Part shown: in pieces, positions 19,700 through 30,491 of the stretch | How the letters are laid out: every line of letters begins with the position of its first letter | Position numbering within the stretch: position 1 is the first letter of the stretch | NCBI RefSeq assembly: GCF_000218685.1 | Contig: NW_006763306.1 | Span: 768,812 to 832,811 of the forward strand | DNA length: 64,000 bases | Direction of reading: 5' to 3' | Source of the DNA: Serpula lacrymans var. lacrymans S7.9 | Taxonomy: Eukaryota > Basidiomycota > Agaricomycetes > Boletales > Serpulaceae | Notes under the pieces: model-generated | The model's input: the letters and a program-made list of their open reading frames with translations, nothing else | Database searches by the model: none | Told to the model about the DNA's origin: nothing | Position numbers and translations under genes: made by a program

Positions 19700-21411
19700 C
19701 GTCATCAAAGTATAATTTTTTGAGAGTGAAGTTTAGGTCTAGTCAGGGAGGAGTACCTCGCATGTGCCACCATGTGGCATCTGGTGGTCTATGTTACATG
19801 TCAGGTATACCTATGACTTGGGGGATAGCGTGGCTTCTACGTCCCAAAGTTGGAGAGATTTGACCCTCCGCCGGAGGCTAACGATGAGAATTACTGTAAG
19901 GAACTCACGTCTTTGAACGTGCCCCTATCTTGCGTACCTAGAGCAGAGCCGAATAGGATAATCATCAATGGAACGTTGGTGCTGGGCCGAGGATCTAAAG
20001 AGGAATAAAATTGCTTAGCTAGGTCATTCAATGGAGTAAGCACTCGCCGTTAATGCACAAAAGCACGCACACAGCTTCTTGCCATACATAATAGCATGTA
20101 ATGATGACGCGTGGCACGAAAGGCTTTACACCCCGACTGTTCCTGAGAAACTTTCAGTCTCAGCGCGAAGGAGGTCATTCCTAACGGTTACATATTGATG
20201 GAATAGATGCCCGTGTTTGAATGACCAGATTACCGTTTGGGCATTGCGCGTGTGGGAGTGAGATGGTGTCAATGAAAAGGGCATGACGCGTAATAGACCA
20301 ACTTCAAACGACGTAAGGACAGGGCCTGAGAGCCTAGGCATCAATGGACTCGTTCCTCAGGTCTGAACAAAGAAGTTGATGATAGCAGCTTGCCAAATGA
20401 TGATACTGATAGGTCCCCAAGTTGTTGGGCCACCGTTCATACACGTTTGCGTCATGAGTAGACATGTACACCATGCGCCAACAGCAACGTCGGACCAAGA
20501 TTAGCTACTTGATTGACGTAGTCTCCTATGGTTATTATGTGTTGCGACCGGGGTCTGGAACGTAAAAATCGCAAGATCATTCACATGCTCAATGGCTGAT
20601 GTTATAGAAGCTAGAAGTCAGTAGTACCACCGTACCGAGTAAAGAAATAAACTCACGCCGAGCGAAGACTAACACCAAATTCCAAGTCAACGGTCCCAAT
20701 GCCATATCTAAGGGGTGATTAGATCCATCGCGGGGGTAAGATGGGTACCAAATTCTGTTTAAGTGGGAAGAGCGATGTCGATGTCGTTGATCTTTCTTTC
20801 AGATTATTCTTGGAAAAGCCAATAATGAAGTAATACAAGGGCAGGTCCATCCGGGAGAAACAGAGAAGATGGCGCCATCCGTCACGAACTTCAAGTGATG
20901 CATACCGAATGTACGGTGCAGTGGCCTGAGAGTAGAGTAACTTGAAAAGGCTGTCATCCCATTAGGACTTTCTCCAGCTTCTTAATTTGCAGTTAACGAG
21001 AATTGTGTCTCTCTGGAGTAATTGGGCTTTGTGCTGTTCAACTGACGTGTCGTCGACCCTGGAACCGAGCAAAAAGACTTGATAAAATTTTGGATCGGAG
21101 CAGATTTGATATCTAGAAGGTCTGGGAGGGAAATACCGATTCCCTTCCTGTGTAGCGTGATATTCACCATTTCAGCACAAAAAGACATACTGAGCTTCCT
21201 ACAACTCGGATGCATGATGACAATACTGTACTTCATTCAGTCAGACTTCAGCATTTGTGAGCAAAGCGGCGAACCGTAACAGATTCAACACTATTGTATG
21301 ATAAAAAAAAGTTGGAAGTATAACTAAACCGACGACTTCAATGTTCAACCTAAGGCATTAGCGGAGATCGGAATCAAGATCGCGGTTTCTATCACAACAC
21401 AATGGGATCCA
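19700..21411. other. Intergenic region with duplicated inhibitor-upstream block
   Basis: Contains the second copy of the block shared with 17.38-17.58 kb (about 20050-20211) and the inhibitor relic at 20796-20905. No intact gene was seen in the remainder. Confidence 0.4.
20796..20905 (-). pseudogene. Relic of an I66-type inhibitor exon, copy D
   Basis: The minus strand reads DGWRHLLCFSRM then LPLYYFIIGFSKNNLKER, which aligns with PPYFFVIGSHRKDLNEQ at the end of exon 1 in copies A and B. The nucleotide similarity extends over about 60 bp. The initiation codon and exons 2-5 are not recognisable. A fourth, much older copy is the simplest explanation. Confidence 0.4.
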
Positions 21412-21733
21412 TAATAAAACTAAGTGAAACTCAGCCGCTGCCTGAGAGGCTATAGAAACGACTTTATTATTTACCTAAGTGAAACTACAATAGATGCTAG
21501 TTTAAGGTGATCTCTAATAAATGTAATGTAACATACCTCAGCCGCTGCCCGAGAGGCTATAGAAACGACTGAGGTATTCCTATACTAAACCCCCTACTAC
21601 TTATAGTCGGAGGTGCTACTTGCTACAGTATAATGACTCCTAGGAGAACAATGGTTACTCCATGGAGTGGTGGCTATGCTCCATGGAGAACAATGGCTGC
21701 TTTGGCAGAGACCGGGTTTATCTGGTTTTGTCA
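21412..21733 (-). repeat. Repeat R1, copy 2 (probable Copia LTR, inverted)
   Basis: This 322-bp block is almost identical to 15940-16261, with the same TAATAAAAC and TTTTGTCA ends and the same internal repeat. The flanks (ggatcca and atatg) show no duplication. Confidence 0.7.
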
Positions 21734-22392
21734 ATATGGGCTAGGCCCTATGACATCATCAGCCACTGCCTCTAGCAACTGTATAGTACATATGTACAAA
21801 CAAACCTGTAAACAGTATATAAGCCCCAATAGATCAAGGAGACTCCTCAGTGAGTCCTCCTGTTGTATACCCACAACTAACTCGGTCCTACCTAAGGGGT
21901 AACCTGTAACGACCAAGAGCTGGTTACTCTGGCGCACAACTAGAACAAGCAAAGAGTGGAGATATGAGAAAGGGATCACCCCTTAGGTTTCAACAAGTTA
22001 GTTGTGAGCATACAACAGGAGGACTTGCTGAGGAGTCTCCTGGATCTATTGGGGTATATATACTAATACAGAGTATTTGTACTTATGTACTGTACAGTCG
22101 ATAAAAGTAGTGGCTGATGATGTCAGAGGGCACAGCCCGTGTGACCAGCTCCACTGCATGAGAGAGTTGTAGCTAAAATAAGAAAAAGGTAGCGCAGCGC
22201 GAGAAAGAGGAGTTTGAACAAAAGGGAAAGTGCTGTATGGCACAGTGTGTGAAAACTACAGTAAAAGGTTAAAGAGGAGAATGAAAAATAAAGGTCCGAA
22301 AAATGTGTTATCGTAACATAACCACTCCCTCATCACTACCTTTATAGTTTGTTCTAGTTGTGCGCCAGGGTAACTGACTCTTGGTTGTCACA
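21734..22392 (+). mobile_element. Family B LTR, 5'-truncated, carrying a nested solo LTR
   Basis: The sequence 21734-21904 plus 22319-22392 matches the 3' two thirds of family B LTRs: CATCATCAGCCACT, then AACTGTATAGTACAT, then ATAGATCAAGGAGACTCCTC, then a TTGGTTGTCACA end at 22392. The 5' end is missing, replaced by repeat R1. It is interrupted by the inverted solo LTR at 21905-22318. Copia gag sequence starts directly after it. Confidence 0.65.
21905..22318 (-). mobile_element. Solo LTR, family B, nested in another copy of itself
   Basis: In minus orientation it runs TGTTACGATAACACA to GGTCGTTACA, 414 bp. It is flanked by TAACC on both sides (21900-21904 and 22319-22323), a perfect 5-bp target-site duplication. 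It sits inside another family B LTR and is inverted relative to it. It lacks the 64-bp internal duplication of the copy at 13.6 kb. Confidence 0.85.
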
Positions 22393-23030
22393 GAGGACTG
22401 GAGACCTCACCAGCTCCAAGGAGTTATTTGATAAACTTGTCTCACTCCATCAAATGTCCAACATTGCCTCGGCCTTCTATTCATTCCAGCAACTCACCAA
22501 ATTGTCCTGGGATGGGACATCACCTATCCAGGACCACATTGCAAAAATCCGGACAATTGATTCACACCTCTCCGGAATGAAACTAGGAGTTGATACCAAA
22601 CTCATGGCCTTCGCTCTTCTCCAATCTCTCCCATGCACTCCTGAATGGCAAATATTTCAGTCATCAGTAATCAACACGATTGAAGAAAATAAACTTACCT
22701 TGGATGCAGTTGAGATCCGGATCACTGCAGAAGTTGCATGACAGTCAGGGAAGGCCCCTGGAGGTTCCGAATCAGCACTCTGAATCAGCACTCAAGCTCA
22801 AGGAGAAGTGGTGTGACTTCCACAAAGCCAAATCACACAACACCTTGGAGTGTTGAACACTTCAGTCAGCTGGAAAAGGTCAAAAGAAGAAGGGAAAGGA
22901 AAGACACAAGGATAAAGGAAAAGAGAAGGAAAAGGCAAATACAGCGGAGCAATCATCTGGATCTGACTCTGAGGAGGAACAGAGTCATATTGCATTGTAC
23001 ATATTTCCAAGCCTCTTGCTAAACACATTC
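22393..23030 (+). pseudogene. Copia gag fragment
   Basis: Open from the LTR boundary to a stop at 22739-22741. It includes a Copia gag core: LTSSKELFDKLVSLHQM and SPIQDHIAKIRTIDSHLSGM, then LLQSLPCTPEWQIF. After a frameshift, a zinc-knuckle-like C-x2-H-x4-H-x4-C (WCDFHKAKSHNTLEC, about 22806-22850) is followed by a Lys-rich stretch and an acidic serine stretch. The N terminus is missing and the frame is broken. Confidence 0.7.
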
Positions 23031-23041
23031 AAGCTTACCTT

Positions 23042-24330
23042 GTGTCGGAACCCGATAAGACCAAAACAACAATCATCATTGACTCCGGAGCAACATCTCA
23101 CATAGTCCCTCACTGCTCCTGGTTTGAGTCAGGAACATACCATGTTCTGAATCCTCCAAGGACAATCAGTTTTGGGGATGAATCCTCTGTAAATGCCATT
23201 GGAATTGGAACAGTAATCCTACAAGCAACTGTTGGCAAAAAGGACTACAATATTGCACTGTCAAACGTCTTACTTGTGCCAAACTTCACTCTGTCCACAA
23301 ATTGTCTAAGACGGGGTTATCAACACATTTTCTAGCAGGGTCAAATGCTTGTGAAGTTCAAAAAAAAGAAGGAACTTATCCTCACTGCCTTACACAAGCG
23401 AGGACTTTATCACATCCAAGCAAAACCCAAAATCAACCCAGAGTCAGCTTTTGCAGCAGTAGATGTAAATTTATTGTACAGGAGAATGGGACACATTGGA
23501 ATGGACCGCTTGCAATGAATGGTTACAAAAGGACAGCTCCAGGACATAGACACCATTACCAGAACCCCGGAGTTCTGTGAACCTTGTGCTTTAGGAAAGA
23601 TGAAGAAATTACCTTTCAAGCCCACTGGAGGAAACTGAGCCAAGCACCCCATATAAATTGTGCACACAGATGTTGGAGGACCAATCAAACCAACCTCCAG
23701 AGAGGGTTTTTGATACTGGATTATCATTGTAGATAATTTCTCCAAATTTCCATGGATATATTTCCTAAAACACAAAAGTAAAGCACTGGAATGATACAAG
23801 CAATGGAAAGAAGATATCCAAACATTCTTCCGAACTCATTTGGGAGAAGAAAACTTCACTCCACTGTACACAGAATTCCTCCAGAGCAATGGGGGAGGAG
23901 AATATACTGGCAATGCATTCAAAAATCAAAATCAACTCTAAGGAAATGGTGTCATCCAAGAAACTACAGCTGCAGATACTCTGGAACAAAATGGCATTGC
24001 AGAACGCATGAATCAGACATTGGCTACATTAGCAACCACTATGCTCCATGATCCCAAGCTCCCAAAGTCATTTTGGGTAGATGCCATGCAAACAGCTGCA
24101 TATATCACAGCACGCAGCCCAGCATCAGGACTCCATGGAAAGACCCCATATGAAATACTGTTTAAAAGGAGAGTTGATCCAACTTTATTTCGCCCTTTCG
24201 GATGCCAAGCATATGCCTTGATTCCGAAAGACAAAAGGCAAGGGAAGTTTTACTCCAAGGGGCGCAAAGCCATAATGATTGGCTACACACATGGAAAGAT
24301 GGAAAGCAAGCCTACAAACTCCTAGACACT
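23042..24330 (+). pseudogene. Copia protease and integrase region
   Basis: IIIDSGATSHIVPH near 23070-23115 is the retropepsin active site (D-S-G) in its Copia context. A frameshifted GAG-pre-integrase follows (RMGHIGMDRL, then FCEPCALGKMKKLPF near 23570-23615). The integrase core begins at IVHTDVGGPIKP (first catalytic Asp, about 23660), with SNGGGEYTG near 23890 and EQNGIAERMNQTLA near 23985-24025 (the catalytic Glu region). FRPFGCQAYALIPK marks the C-terminal end near 24190. Several stops interrupt the frame. Confidence 0.8.
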
Positions 24331-25094
24331 GAAAAACGAACTGTGTTTTCCTGTCGGCATGTCATATTCAATGAATCCGGAAAGGTACAAAAGGACGACA
24401 CTGCTCCGTGGAACACAGACACTAGCACAGATCAGTGGGAGGGACTCATTCCAGAGAATGCTCACTATCCAGACCAAAATACATTGGAGGAGGATGATCC
24501 TGACCCTGGGATCCGGGATCCAAATGAATTACAAATGGAACCGCATCTACAAGGAGATGTTCTACAAGTAATAGAACCATATCAGCATAAAGATGTTCCG
24601 AGAGCAGTGAGAGCACCTGATCAGCTGAGACACCCTCCACAACAGTCTCTACAACCAAGACCTGAACACTGGCAATCTTCAGAACAGAAAGCCAAAGTAG
24701 AGTCACAGTCAGTGGGAGGACAGCTCCTCAACATACAGCTAGACCGCCTGTCCATCAGATTAGCTTCTGGAAGGCATACAACACCTCCAAGGAGACATTC
24801 AACACCTTCAGGAGTGAGTGGGGCAACACACACACAAATGTGTCTACTCTCTGGAGTACCTGCACAAGTTCCTAAAAGAGCAGTCATGCCTGCTGAAGTC
24901 CTAGGAGTACGCAGAAGCAGTCGCCAGACTCGTCCTGCAGACAAAAACTGAGATTATCAAAGGACTCTAGATGAGGAACAGTCTTGAAAAGAGCAGCATG
25001 ACAACTCCATGGAGAGACCTAACACTCCTGAGGTTCATGAAGAAACATCTGATACAGAGGAGACATTATTTGCTGGAATAGCAAGTACCGGTCC

Positions 25095-27391
25095 ATCTAA
25101 CACAGACCTTCCTTGGAGGAGGAACTCCTAAGTCTCAATACTAATGCAGTATATGACACTGTTCCACTTCCGAAGGGAGTAAAACCCATCACATCAAAAC
25201 CTGTGTTCCGGATCAATTTTGATCAAAATGGAAACATTGAGAGATACAAACTCCGGATTGTTGCACAAGGTTTTACTCAAAGGGAGGGAATTGATTACCA
25301 GGAAGTTTTTGCTCTGGTTGCAAACTTAGAGTCAATCCAAATTATTCTAGCCCTGGCAGCAAAGTACAACCTAGAACTTGATCAAATGGACGTATCCACA
25401 GCTTATCTCAATGGAGAACTTGAAGAAGAACTGTACATGCTTCCTCCAGGGGGTGTTCCTATCCAACCTGGATACTGCTGGAGGTTGAAAAAATACATCT
25501 ATGGATTAAAACAAGCTGGTCGTACATGGAACAAAACCTTTGATCGCAAGCTCCAGGAGCTCGGTTTTACAAGACTAAATACAGAAATATGTCTCTATGT
25601 ATTCCTGTTACGATCTCTATTGGACATTTAAGGACTATCCATTTTTTTTTACTCATCGGTTATACCATCAGACCAATGACTCATTTTCTTCATGTACACT
25701 TCCGTTCCTCTCGCATTCACAGTACCTATTATAGTACTTAGTCCTCAACGGACGGACCTGCCCTAGATAGGACCTAACTCCTATCACCGATTCCTTTCCA
25801 TTATAAATACCATGTAACAGTAGTAGTATACTCCAATACGATTCTACGCAGTTTACGCTTACAAAGTTAGACTCCTAAGATCAGACTTCTACTCAGAAGA
25901 AGACCAACTCTCATTGGAAGACCTCCACTCAGAACTATGTTCTCGAACTTGTCTTCGGATAAGTCTCTTTATAAAACCTCGACGAACCCTCAGACTTTGT
26001 TAAGCACTTTGTGCGTAACAAAAGAATTGTATTCTAACCAGAAGTCCCACCTATTTAGTCTTGGGAAGAAAAAGTCGACAAGACGTCGCAACAACCAACA
26101 ACCAGATCCCAGAGAGCAAGAGGAAGCTCAGACAACCCACAAACAGCAACCCCACTGACGTCATCCCGACAAGAAAGGATAGCAGCACCACCTCCCTTTC
26201 CCCAACCAGACGTAACCCGACTCCACACCAGAGAACAAGCAGACGCTTTCTACGAAGCCAGAACACGTTGGCTACAGTACTACGCAGGAAGCCACCCACA
26301 GCTACTGCCCATAACACAACACGATCCCCCAGTAACCATAGAAAACCTCTACGACGAAAACGACTTTGAAGAGTTTGCAGCAGGCGGCGACCCGATACCA
26401 CCTCCCACTCCACAGATACTCCCCGCCGCACCTGCTCCATGTTCTCGAACTTGTCTTCGGATAAGTCTCTTTATAAAACCTCAACAAACCCTCAGACTTT
26501 GTTAAGCACTTCGTGCGTAACAATTCTGGTACAACAAACAAATATGCTTTGTTATTGTCTATATAGATGACTTTCTCCTAGGAGCTTCATCCTAAAAATT
26601 CATGGATATCAAAAAAGCCAAACTTGAATCCATATTCAAAATGCGGGACCTTGGAGAAGCGAAATACATCCTTGGAATAGAAATCCGACGTGATTGTTCA
26701 AACAAAACAATCTCCCTATTGCAACGCCAATACATTGACACAGTTCTGGAGTGTACTGGAATGAAAAACTGCAAACCAGTATGGACACCAATGGCCCATG
26801 GATCAAAACTCCTTGCAAATGCTCCAGGGGAAGATATTGTGCAACACAAGATGCATATTAAAGAGTGTCAAGTGTCATACCTCTCAATTGTAGGCTCCCT
26901 CATGTATGCCATGCTCAGAACCAGACATTGCCTACATTGTTGGAATACTAAGCAGACATAGCTCAGCTCCAAGGAGCCATCATTGGGAAGCTGCAAAATG
27001 TGTCCTCCAATATCTGAATGCAACCAGGGACATGGAACTACATTATGATGGCACAGATGTCTCCATGGACATGGATTTCTATGGATATTCGGATGCAGAT
27101 TGGTCTGGAGACCCAGACACATCTCAATCAACATCAGGCTTTGTTTTTATCACCATCCGAGGAGCAATCTCCTGGACAAGCAAAAGACAAAGCATGGTAG
27201 CTTTATCCTCCACAGAGTCAGAGTACAATGAATTGAGCAATGCTGGACAACACCTTGCATGGCTTTGGACATTTTTTGAAGAAATTGGACATGCTCAAAA
27301 TGGACCTACAACATTGCACTGTGACAATCAAGCAGCTATAATCCTTACACAAGATCCACAGTTCCGTGCTCGCACAAAACATATTCAATGA
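25095..27391 (+). pseudogene. Copia reverse transcriptase and RNase H, interrupted
   Basis: RT begins with EEELLSLNTNAVYDTVPLPK and includes KLRIVAQGFTQREGIDY, DQMDVSTAYLNGEL and IYGLKQAGRTWN. It is broken at 25606 inside ICLYVF and resumes at 26528 with WYNKQICFVIVYIDDFLLGA, which holds the catalytic Y-x-D-D motif in the form YIDD. RNase H follows (YGYSDADWSGDPDTSQST, SSTESEYNEL, LHCDNQAAI), with a frameshift near 26910 and a stop at 27389-27391. The interrupting DNA is a separate LTR element. Confidence 0.85.
25606..26522 (+). mobile_element. Short LTR element with a truncated 3' LTR, inserted in Copia RT
   Basis: It starts TGTTACGATCTC and ends GTGCGTAACA. Flanks are ATTCC (25601-25605) and ATTCT (26523-26527), one mismatch from a 5-bp duplication. 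The interrupted RT reads on as YVF-WYNK if ATTCT is taken once. The 5' LTR is 25606-26020 (415 bp). Its last 84 bp (25937-26020) recur at 26439-26522 with only a few mismatches, giving a 3' LTR that lacks its first 331 bp. The internal 418 bp contains a gag-like start (LHTREQADAFYEARTRWLQY near 26220-26280) and no pol, so it is non-autonomous or internally deleted. Confidence 0.8.
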
Positions 27392-27555
27392 AAATATTAT
27401 TTTATCCAAGATGACTTAGTATCAAAGGGAGGGGCAGTAATCAGATATGTTCCTACAGGAGATATGGTTGCCGACATTCTCACTAAACCCCTCACTCACA
27501 AAAAACACTGGAAATTCTCTAAAGCTATGGGACTACGGTTGCACTCGAGTGGGAG

Positions 27556-27842
27556 TGACAAAACTGGATAAGCCCGGTCTCTGCTAAAGCAGCCATTGTT
27601 CTCCATGGAGCATAGCCACCACTCCATGGAGTCACCATTGTTCTCCTAGGAGCACAATTGTACTCCTAGGAGTCATTATACTGTAGCAAATAGCACCTCC
27701 GACTATAAGCAGTAGGGGGTTTAGTATAGGAATACCTCAGTCATTTCTATAGCCTCTTAGGCAGCGGCTGAGGTATGTTGCATTACATTTATTAGAGATT
27801 ACCTTAAACTAACATCTATTGTAGTTTCACTTAGATTTATTA
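27556..27842 (+). repeat. Repeat R1, copy 3, probable 3' LTR of the Copia element
   Basis: It begins TGACAAAACTGG right after a purine-rich tract at the end of the Copia pol region and runs to TTTATTA. Inverted, it matches R1 copies 1 and 2 except that it lacks their extra internal duplicate segment. It carries one additional CTCCTAGGAG palindromic unit (27640-27675). Confidence 0.6.
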
Positions 27843-28359
27843 AATAGTACAAAAGAGGCTTTCAGGGAGTGCACAAGGAGTGTCAATATTTTAAAAATTA
27901 TAGATTAAACCTCTGAAGAGGCTCTTGGCAGCGATTTTGGCTATATGCCAAGTATAGTAATCCCACTGCTACTGGGGTTTTTATGTCGCGAGAAACAGGT
28001 CTCAGAGAGCCACCATCCCTCCAGCCTCTGTAGCCCCCATCTGAAAGACCCTGAGAGCCTCCTCAAAGTTCTGCCTAAGGTGTCAACACCATGGTTGCCG
28101 TATTCTTTACTATGTAACGTTCAATAGTGCAGAAACAGAAACATAGCAAGTGTAAGAACTACTAGGGGGAGTTGACTACCTCGATGGTGTGGTTTCGCAA
28201 CTTGAATAAATAATACTTAGATAACCCAGAGACATTTGTCAATGTCCAGGAATTGGTACAAGTCTGCATTCATATTCGCTCTTCTCTACAAGTACATATC
28301 CATATAAAATTTTACACAAAATCGCTATTCGCGTTCAAGGTTCATTATACTTTCACTTT
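27843..28359. other. Transposon-derived spacer
   Basis: Low-quality, AT-rich sequence with no ORF of note. On the minus strand a short open stretch at about 27955-28095 is vaguely gag-linker-like but too short to assign. Confidence 0.3.
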
Positions 28360-29111
28360 TCACTCCGAAAGAAGTCTCTGGAACGTGAATAACTGAGAAG
28401 GAGTACCGTCCGCACTAGCCACATGGAGCTATACAAAAAGAAAGTGTATGTAGTCAGCATTAGTGTCCTCTTTCAGGATTGTACGTGTCATGGGATGCAT
28501 GTGAATGAACAACCTCACCTTATCTTTAAGGGATAAGATTGTGGCAACAGAATCTTGGGCAGGAACGTGAATCCTACACAATAGTGTACCGTCAGTGAGT
28601 CCTTATTGCCATGCCATAGGATGGGCGTCCAATAATCTAACCCTGGTATAGTACTTACCTGTGTACTCCCTCACCAGCCGGCTCAATCGAAAAGGAGGTG
28701 GCTGATCCCAGGGCTTCAGATGCAACAATTAACTCGCCCTATAAATGGGAAACAATCAGGAGCCTTTTGATCATGGCAGGATATGACACTGTATGTAAGA
28801 TGCATAAAACATACCTGGATGTGGAGCGCGGCATTGGGGCGCGTGGTAGAGTGAATTGTGTACAAGTATGAACCTTCGACTTGTGTCACTTTGAACTATG
28901 ATACACATGCAGAATAAGATCATGAACAACGGCTCAGAGACCTTAAAGCGGCCATAGAGTTGCTACTTACGATCTCTCTCTGATCTTTGGTGAGAGAACC
29001 TCGGATGAAGTGGTAAGGAGGCAAGGTGGGATGGGCGGTTGGCGAGATGACGAGTTTGCCAACGCCGGGCCCCGAGCTGAAGATGAGGTAGAATCCGTTC
29101 TCGATAGACAT
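28360..29111 (-). CDS. I66-type serine proteinase inhibitor-like protein, copy C
   Basis: Predicted 141-residue beta-trefoil-like inhibitor with the same five-exon structure as copy B: exons 28971-29111, 28815-28895, 28659-28738, 28519-28573 and 28360-28428, all with consensus splice sites and no stops. It starts MSIENGFYLIFSSG, has a proline/aromatic loop (PTLPPYHFIRGS), then SYLYTIHSTTRPNAALHIQ, SFSIEPAGEGVHRIHVPAQ, and ends TPSQLFTFQRLLSE. Exon phases are identical to copy B, while the sequences have diverged clearly, mostly in exon 1. The conserved SFSIEPAGEGV stretch and splice sites suggest both are under constraint. A TATA-like TTTAAATA (29195-29202) and the conserved upstream block (29290-29305) precede it. 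Intracellular, as no signal peptide is seen. Confidence 0.68.
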
Positions 29112-29194
29112 TGTGATAGTGTGGTTATGGGCGGGTAGTAGGGTGGGTGGGTTTTGCAGTTGAGAATATTGGACTAGAGGCGTTGGCAGTCCCC

Positions 29195-29305
29195 TTTAAA
29201 TACAGTATATACTGATTTAGCACTAACTACACCTGGAAATGGGGGAGGCATGAGACCCACCCTACCTTCTTTTCAGTATGCTCCATTGAATGGAAGTCAC
29301 GGAAC
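29195..29305 (-). promoter_or_regulatory. Promoter of inhibitor copy C
   Basis: TATA-like TTTAAATA about 85 bp before the ATG. GTTCCGTGACTTCCAT (coding strand, 29290-29305) lies 179 bp before the ATG and matches copy A at 15 of 16 positions. Confidence 0.45.
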
Positions 29306-30014
29306 GCCCGTACATAATTCGGGAGCAAGACGAGAAGAAGCCCTGGGGAATGATGTTCAGAATCATTGGGCAACACGGAAAAGTAAATCACGATACTACA
29401 TCATACGTACAGGGGTTTATTGACAGTTTGAACTCACATTCCTAACTGATCACATGCCTTCAATAGTCTTGTCCGTCATGAACTTGAAGCAAGGCGAGCC
29501 AACTATATGGCTTGGGAATACAGTAGTGTGAAAAAGTATGCCATTCATTTCAGGACTTGACAAGCTTCTACGTCCACAGTTGGAAAATAACACTCCTCAG
29601 AAGACCGTTGCTTCTCAATTTGAGCCGAGAACAGCTGTTACTGCACGGTGGACATGAGCATATTTGCGGTGATCACAGCACAGTGAACTGCTTTCCCATT
29701 GTACCAGCGCTCAATAGCTAAGATGCTACAACAGCAATAACTTATTAGAACACTCTGTGTGTGGACATAATATAAACTTCGAAACAAACCTCGAATATGA
29801 ATTGGCAGTAAAATAACCATGAAGAGATCTCATAATTTCGGGCCACAGAGAACGCTTTTAGCGAAAGTTTGCACGGTCGTCGATGATATAGTACGCAGAA
29901 AGGAGGATAGTCCTTGTCGGTATCAATTTGAGCTAGGCACTTTGAAAGTAGTCTGCTCACCGTGAAAAATGAGTCTGAGCGTAATATATGAAAGATTAAA
30001 GCGGGAGGTGTAGA
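29306..30014. other. Region without a convincing gene
   Basis: Short ORFs on both strands lack coding features. Part of it may be the decayed upstream half of the BTB relic that follows. Confidence 0.35.
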
Positions 30015-30356
30015 ATGTGCAGAATATGGACCGGGGAGCCCCATTCGATCATTCTGGAGCTAGTTTCGTATGACGATGAGTTGCTAGCATTGGTAACTAG
30101 CGCGAAGTCTGCGAAATATGCTTTAGAAAATAGGCAGTATTGTCACAGCGGTTTTAGAGACGCACTCCAAACAGCTGCATATTACTCTCATGTGGTACAA
30201 ATGAACGAGACGTGTAGCAATGGCAGATTACCGGTGAATAACCCATTGGGCCAATCTCAACATATTAGTCTGCTCCGCGGTTATTGGTGGCCCACTCGTC
30301 AGCGGAAATTTCTTGTTGCGTACCCTCCTATGTACACGCAAACCTCCTGCCTTTGA
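30015..30356 (+). pseudogene. C-terminal relic of a BTB-domain protein gene
   Basis: The + strand reads DALQTAAYYSHVVQMNETCS then NGRLPVNNPLGQSQHISLLR, ending soon after a PPMYTQTSC tail. This matches the C-terminal part of the BTB paralogues at 59.3 kb (NGRLPVGNHSNQAQHIRLA) and the general tail of Agaricomycete BTB proteins. No BTB fold can be found upstream, so this is a fragment. Confidence 0.5.
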
Positions 30357-30491
30357 TGAAGACGAGTGTTTTGAATTTTGGGAGGCAAAGTGGAAAACTG
30401 CGTGGCTGAGAGGATAGAAGAATATGCCAAGATCCATTCATCATACATATACAGAAATATGTGCGTTTTCTTGTCTTATTTCTGATGGGAG

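Larger units (their letters stand above)
22393..27555 (+). mobile_element. Ty1/Copia retrotransposon, 5'-truncated and inactivated
   Basis: The domain order is gag, protease, GAG-pre-integrase, integrase, reverse transcriptase, RNase H, with integrase before RT, which defines Copia. The 5' LTR, primer-binding site and gag N terminus are missing. Frameshifts and stops are frequent, and a 917-bp LTR element sits in the reverse transcriptase. The pol track ends with DMVADILTKPLTHKKHW near 27460-27510, followed by a purine-rich GAGTGGGAG directly before repeat R1 copy 3, which is therefore its likely 3' LTR. The element cannot be active. Confidence 0.85.

Noticed and set aside
15940..27842. R1 copies 2 and 3 as the two LTRs of one complete Copia element
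   Set aside because: They are in opposite orientation, and a different LTR family lies between copy 2 and gag, so they cannot be a normal LTR pair.
18732..29111. Inhibitor genes as clitocypin/macrocypin-type cysteine protease inhibitors
   Set aside because: The sequence pattern and length fit the I66 serine-inhibitor group better, although both are beta-trefoil folds.
29745..30044. A minus-strand ORF of 99 codons
   Set aside because: It is antisense to the BTB relic region and has no recognisable composition or splice context.
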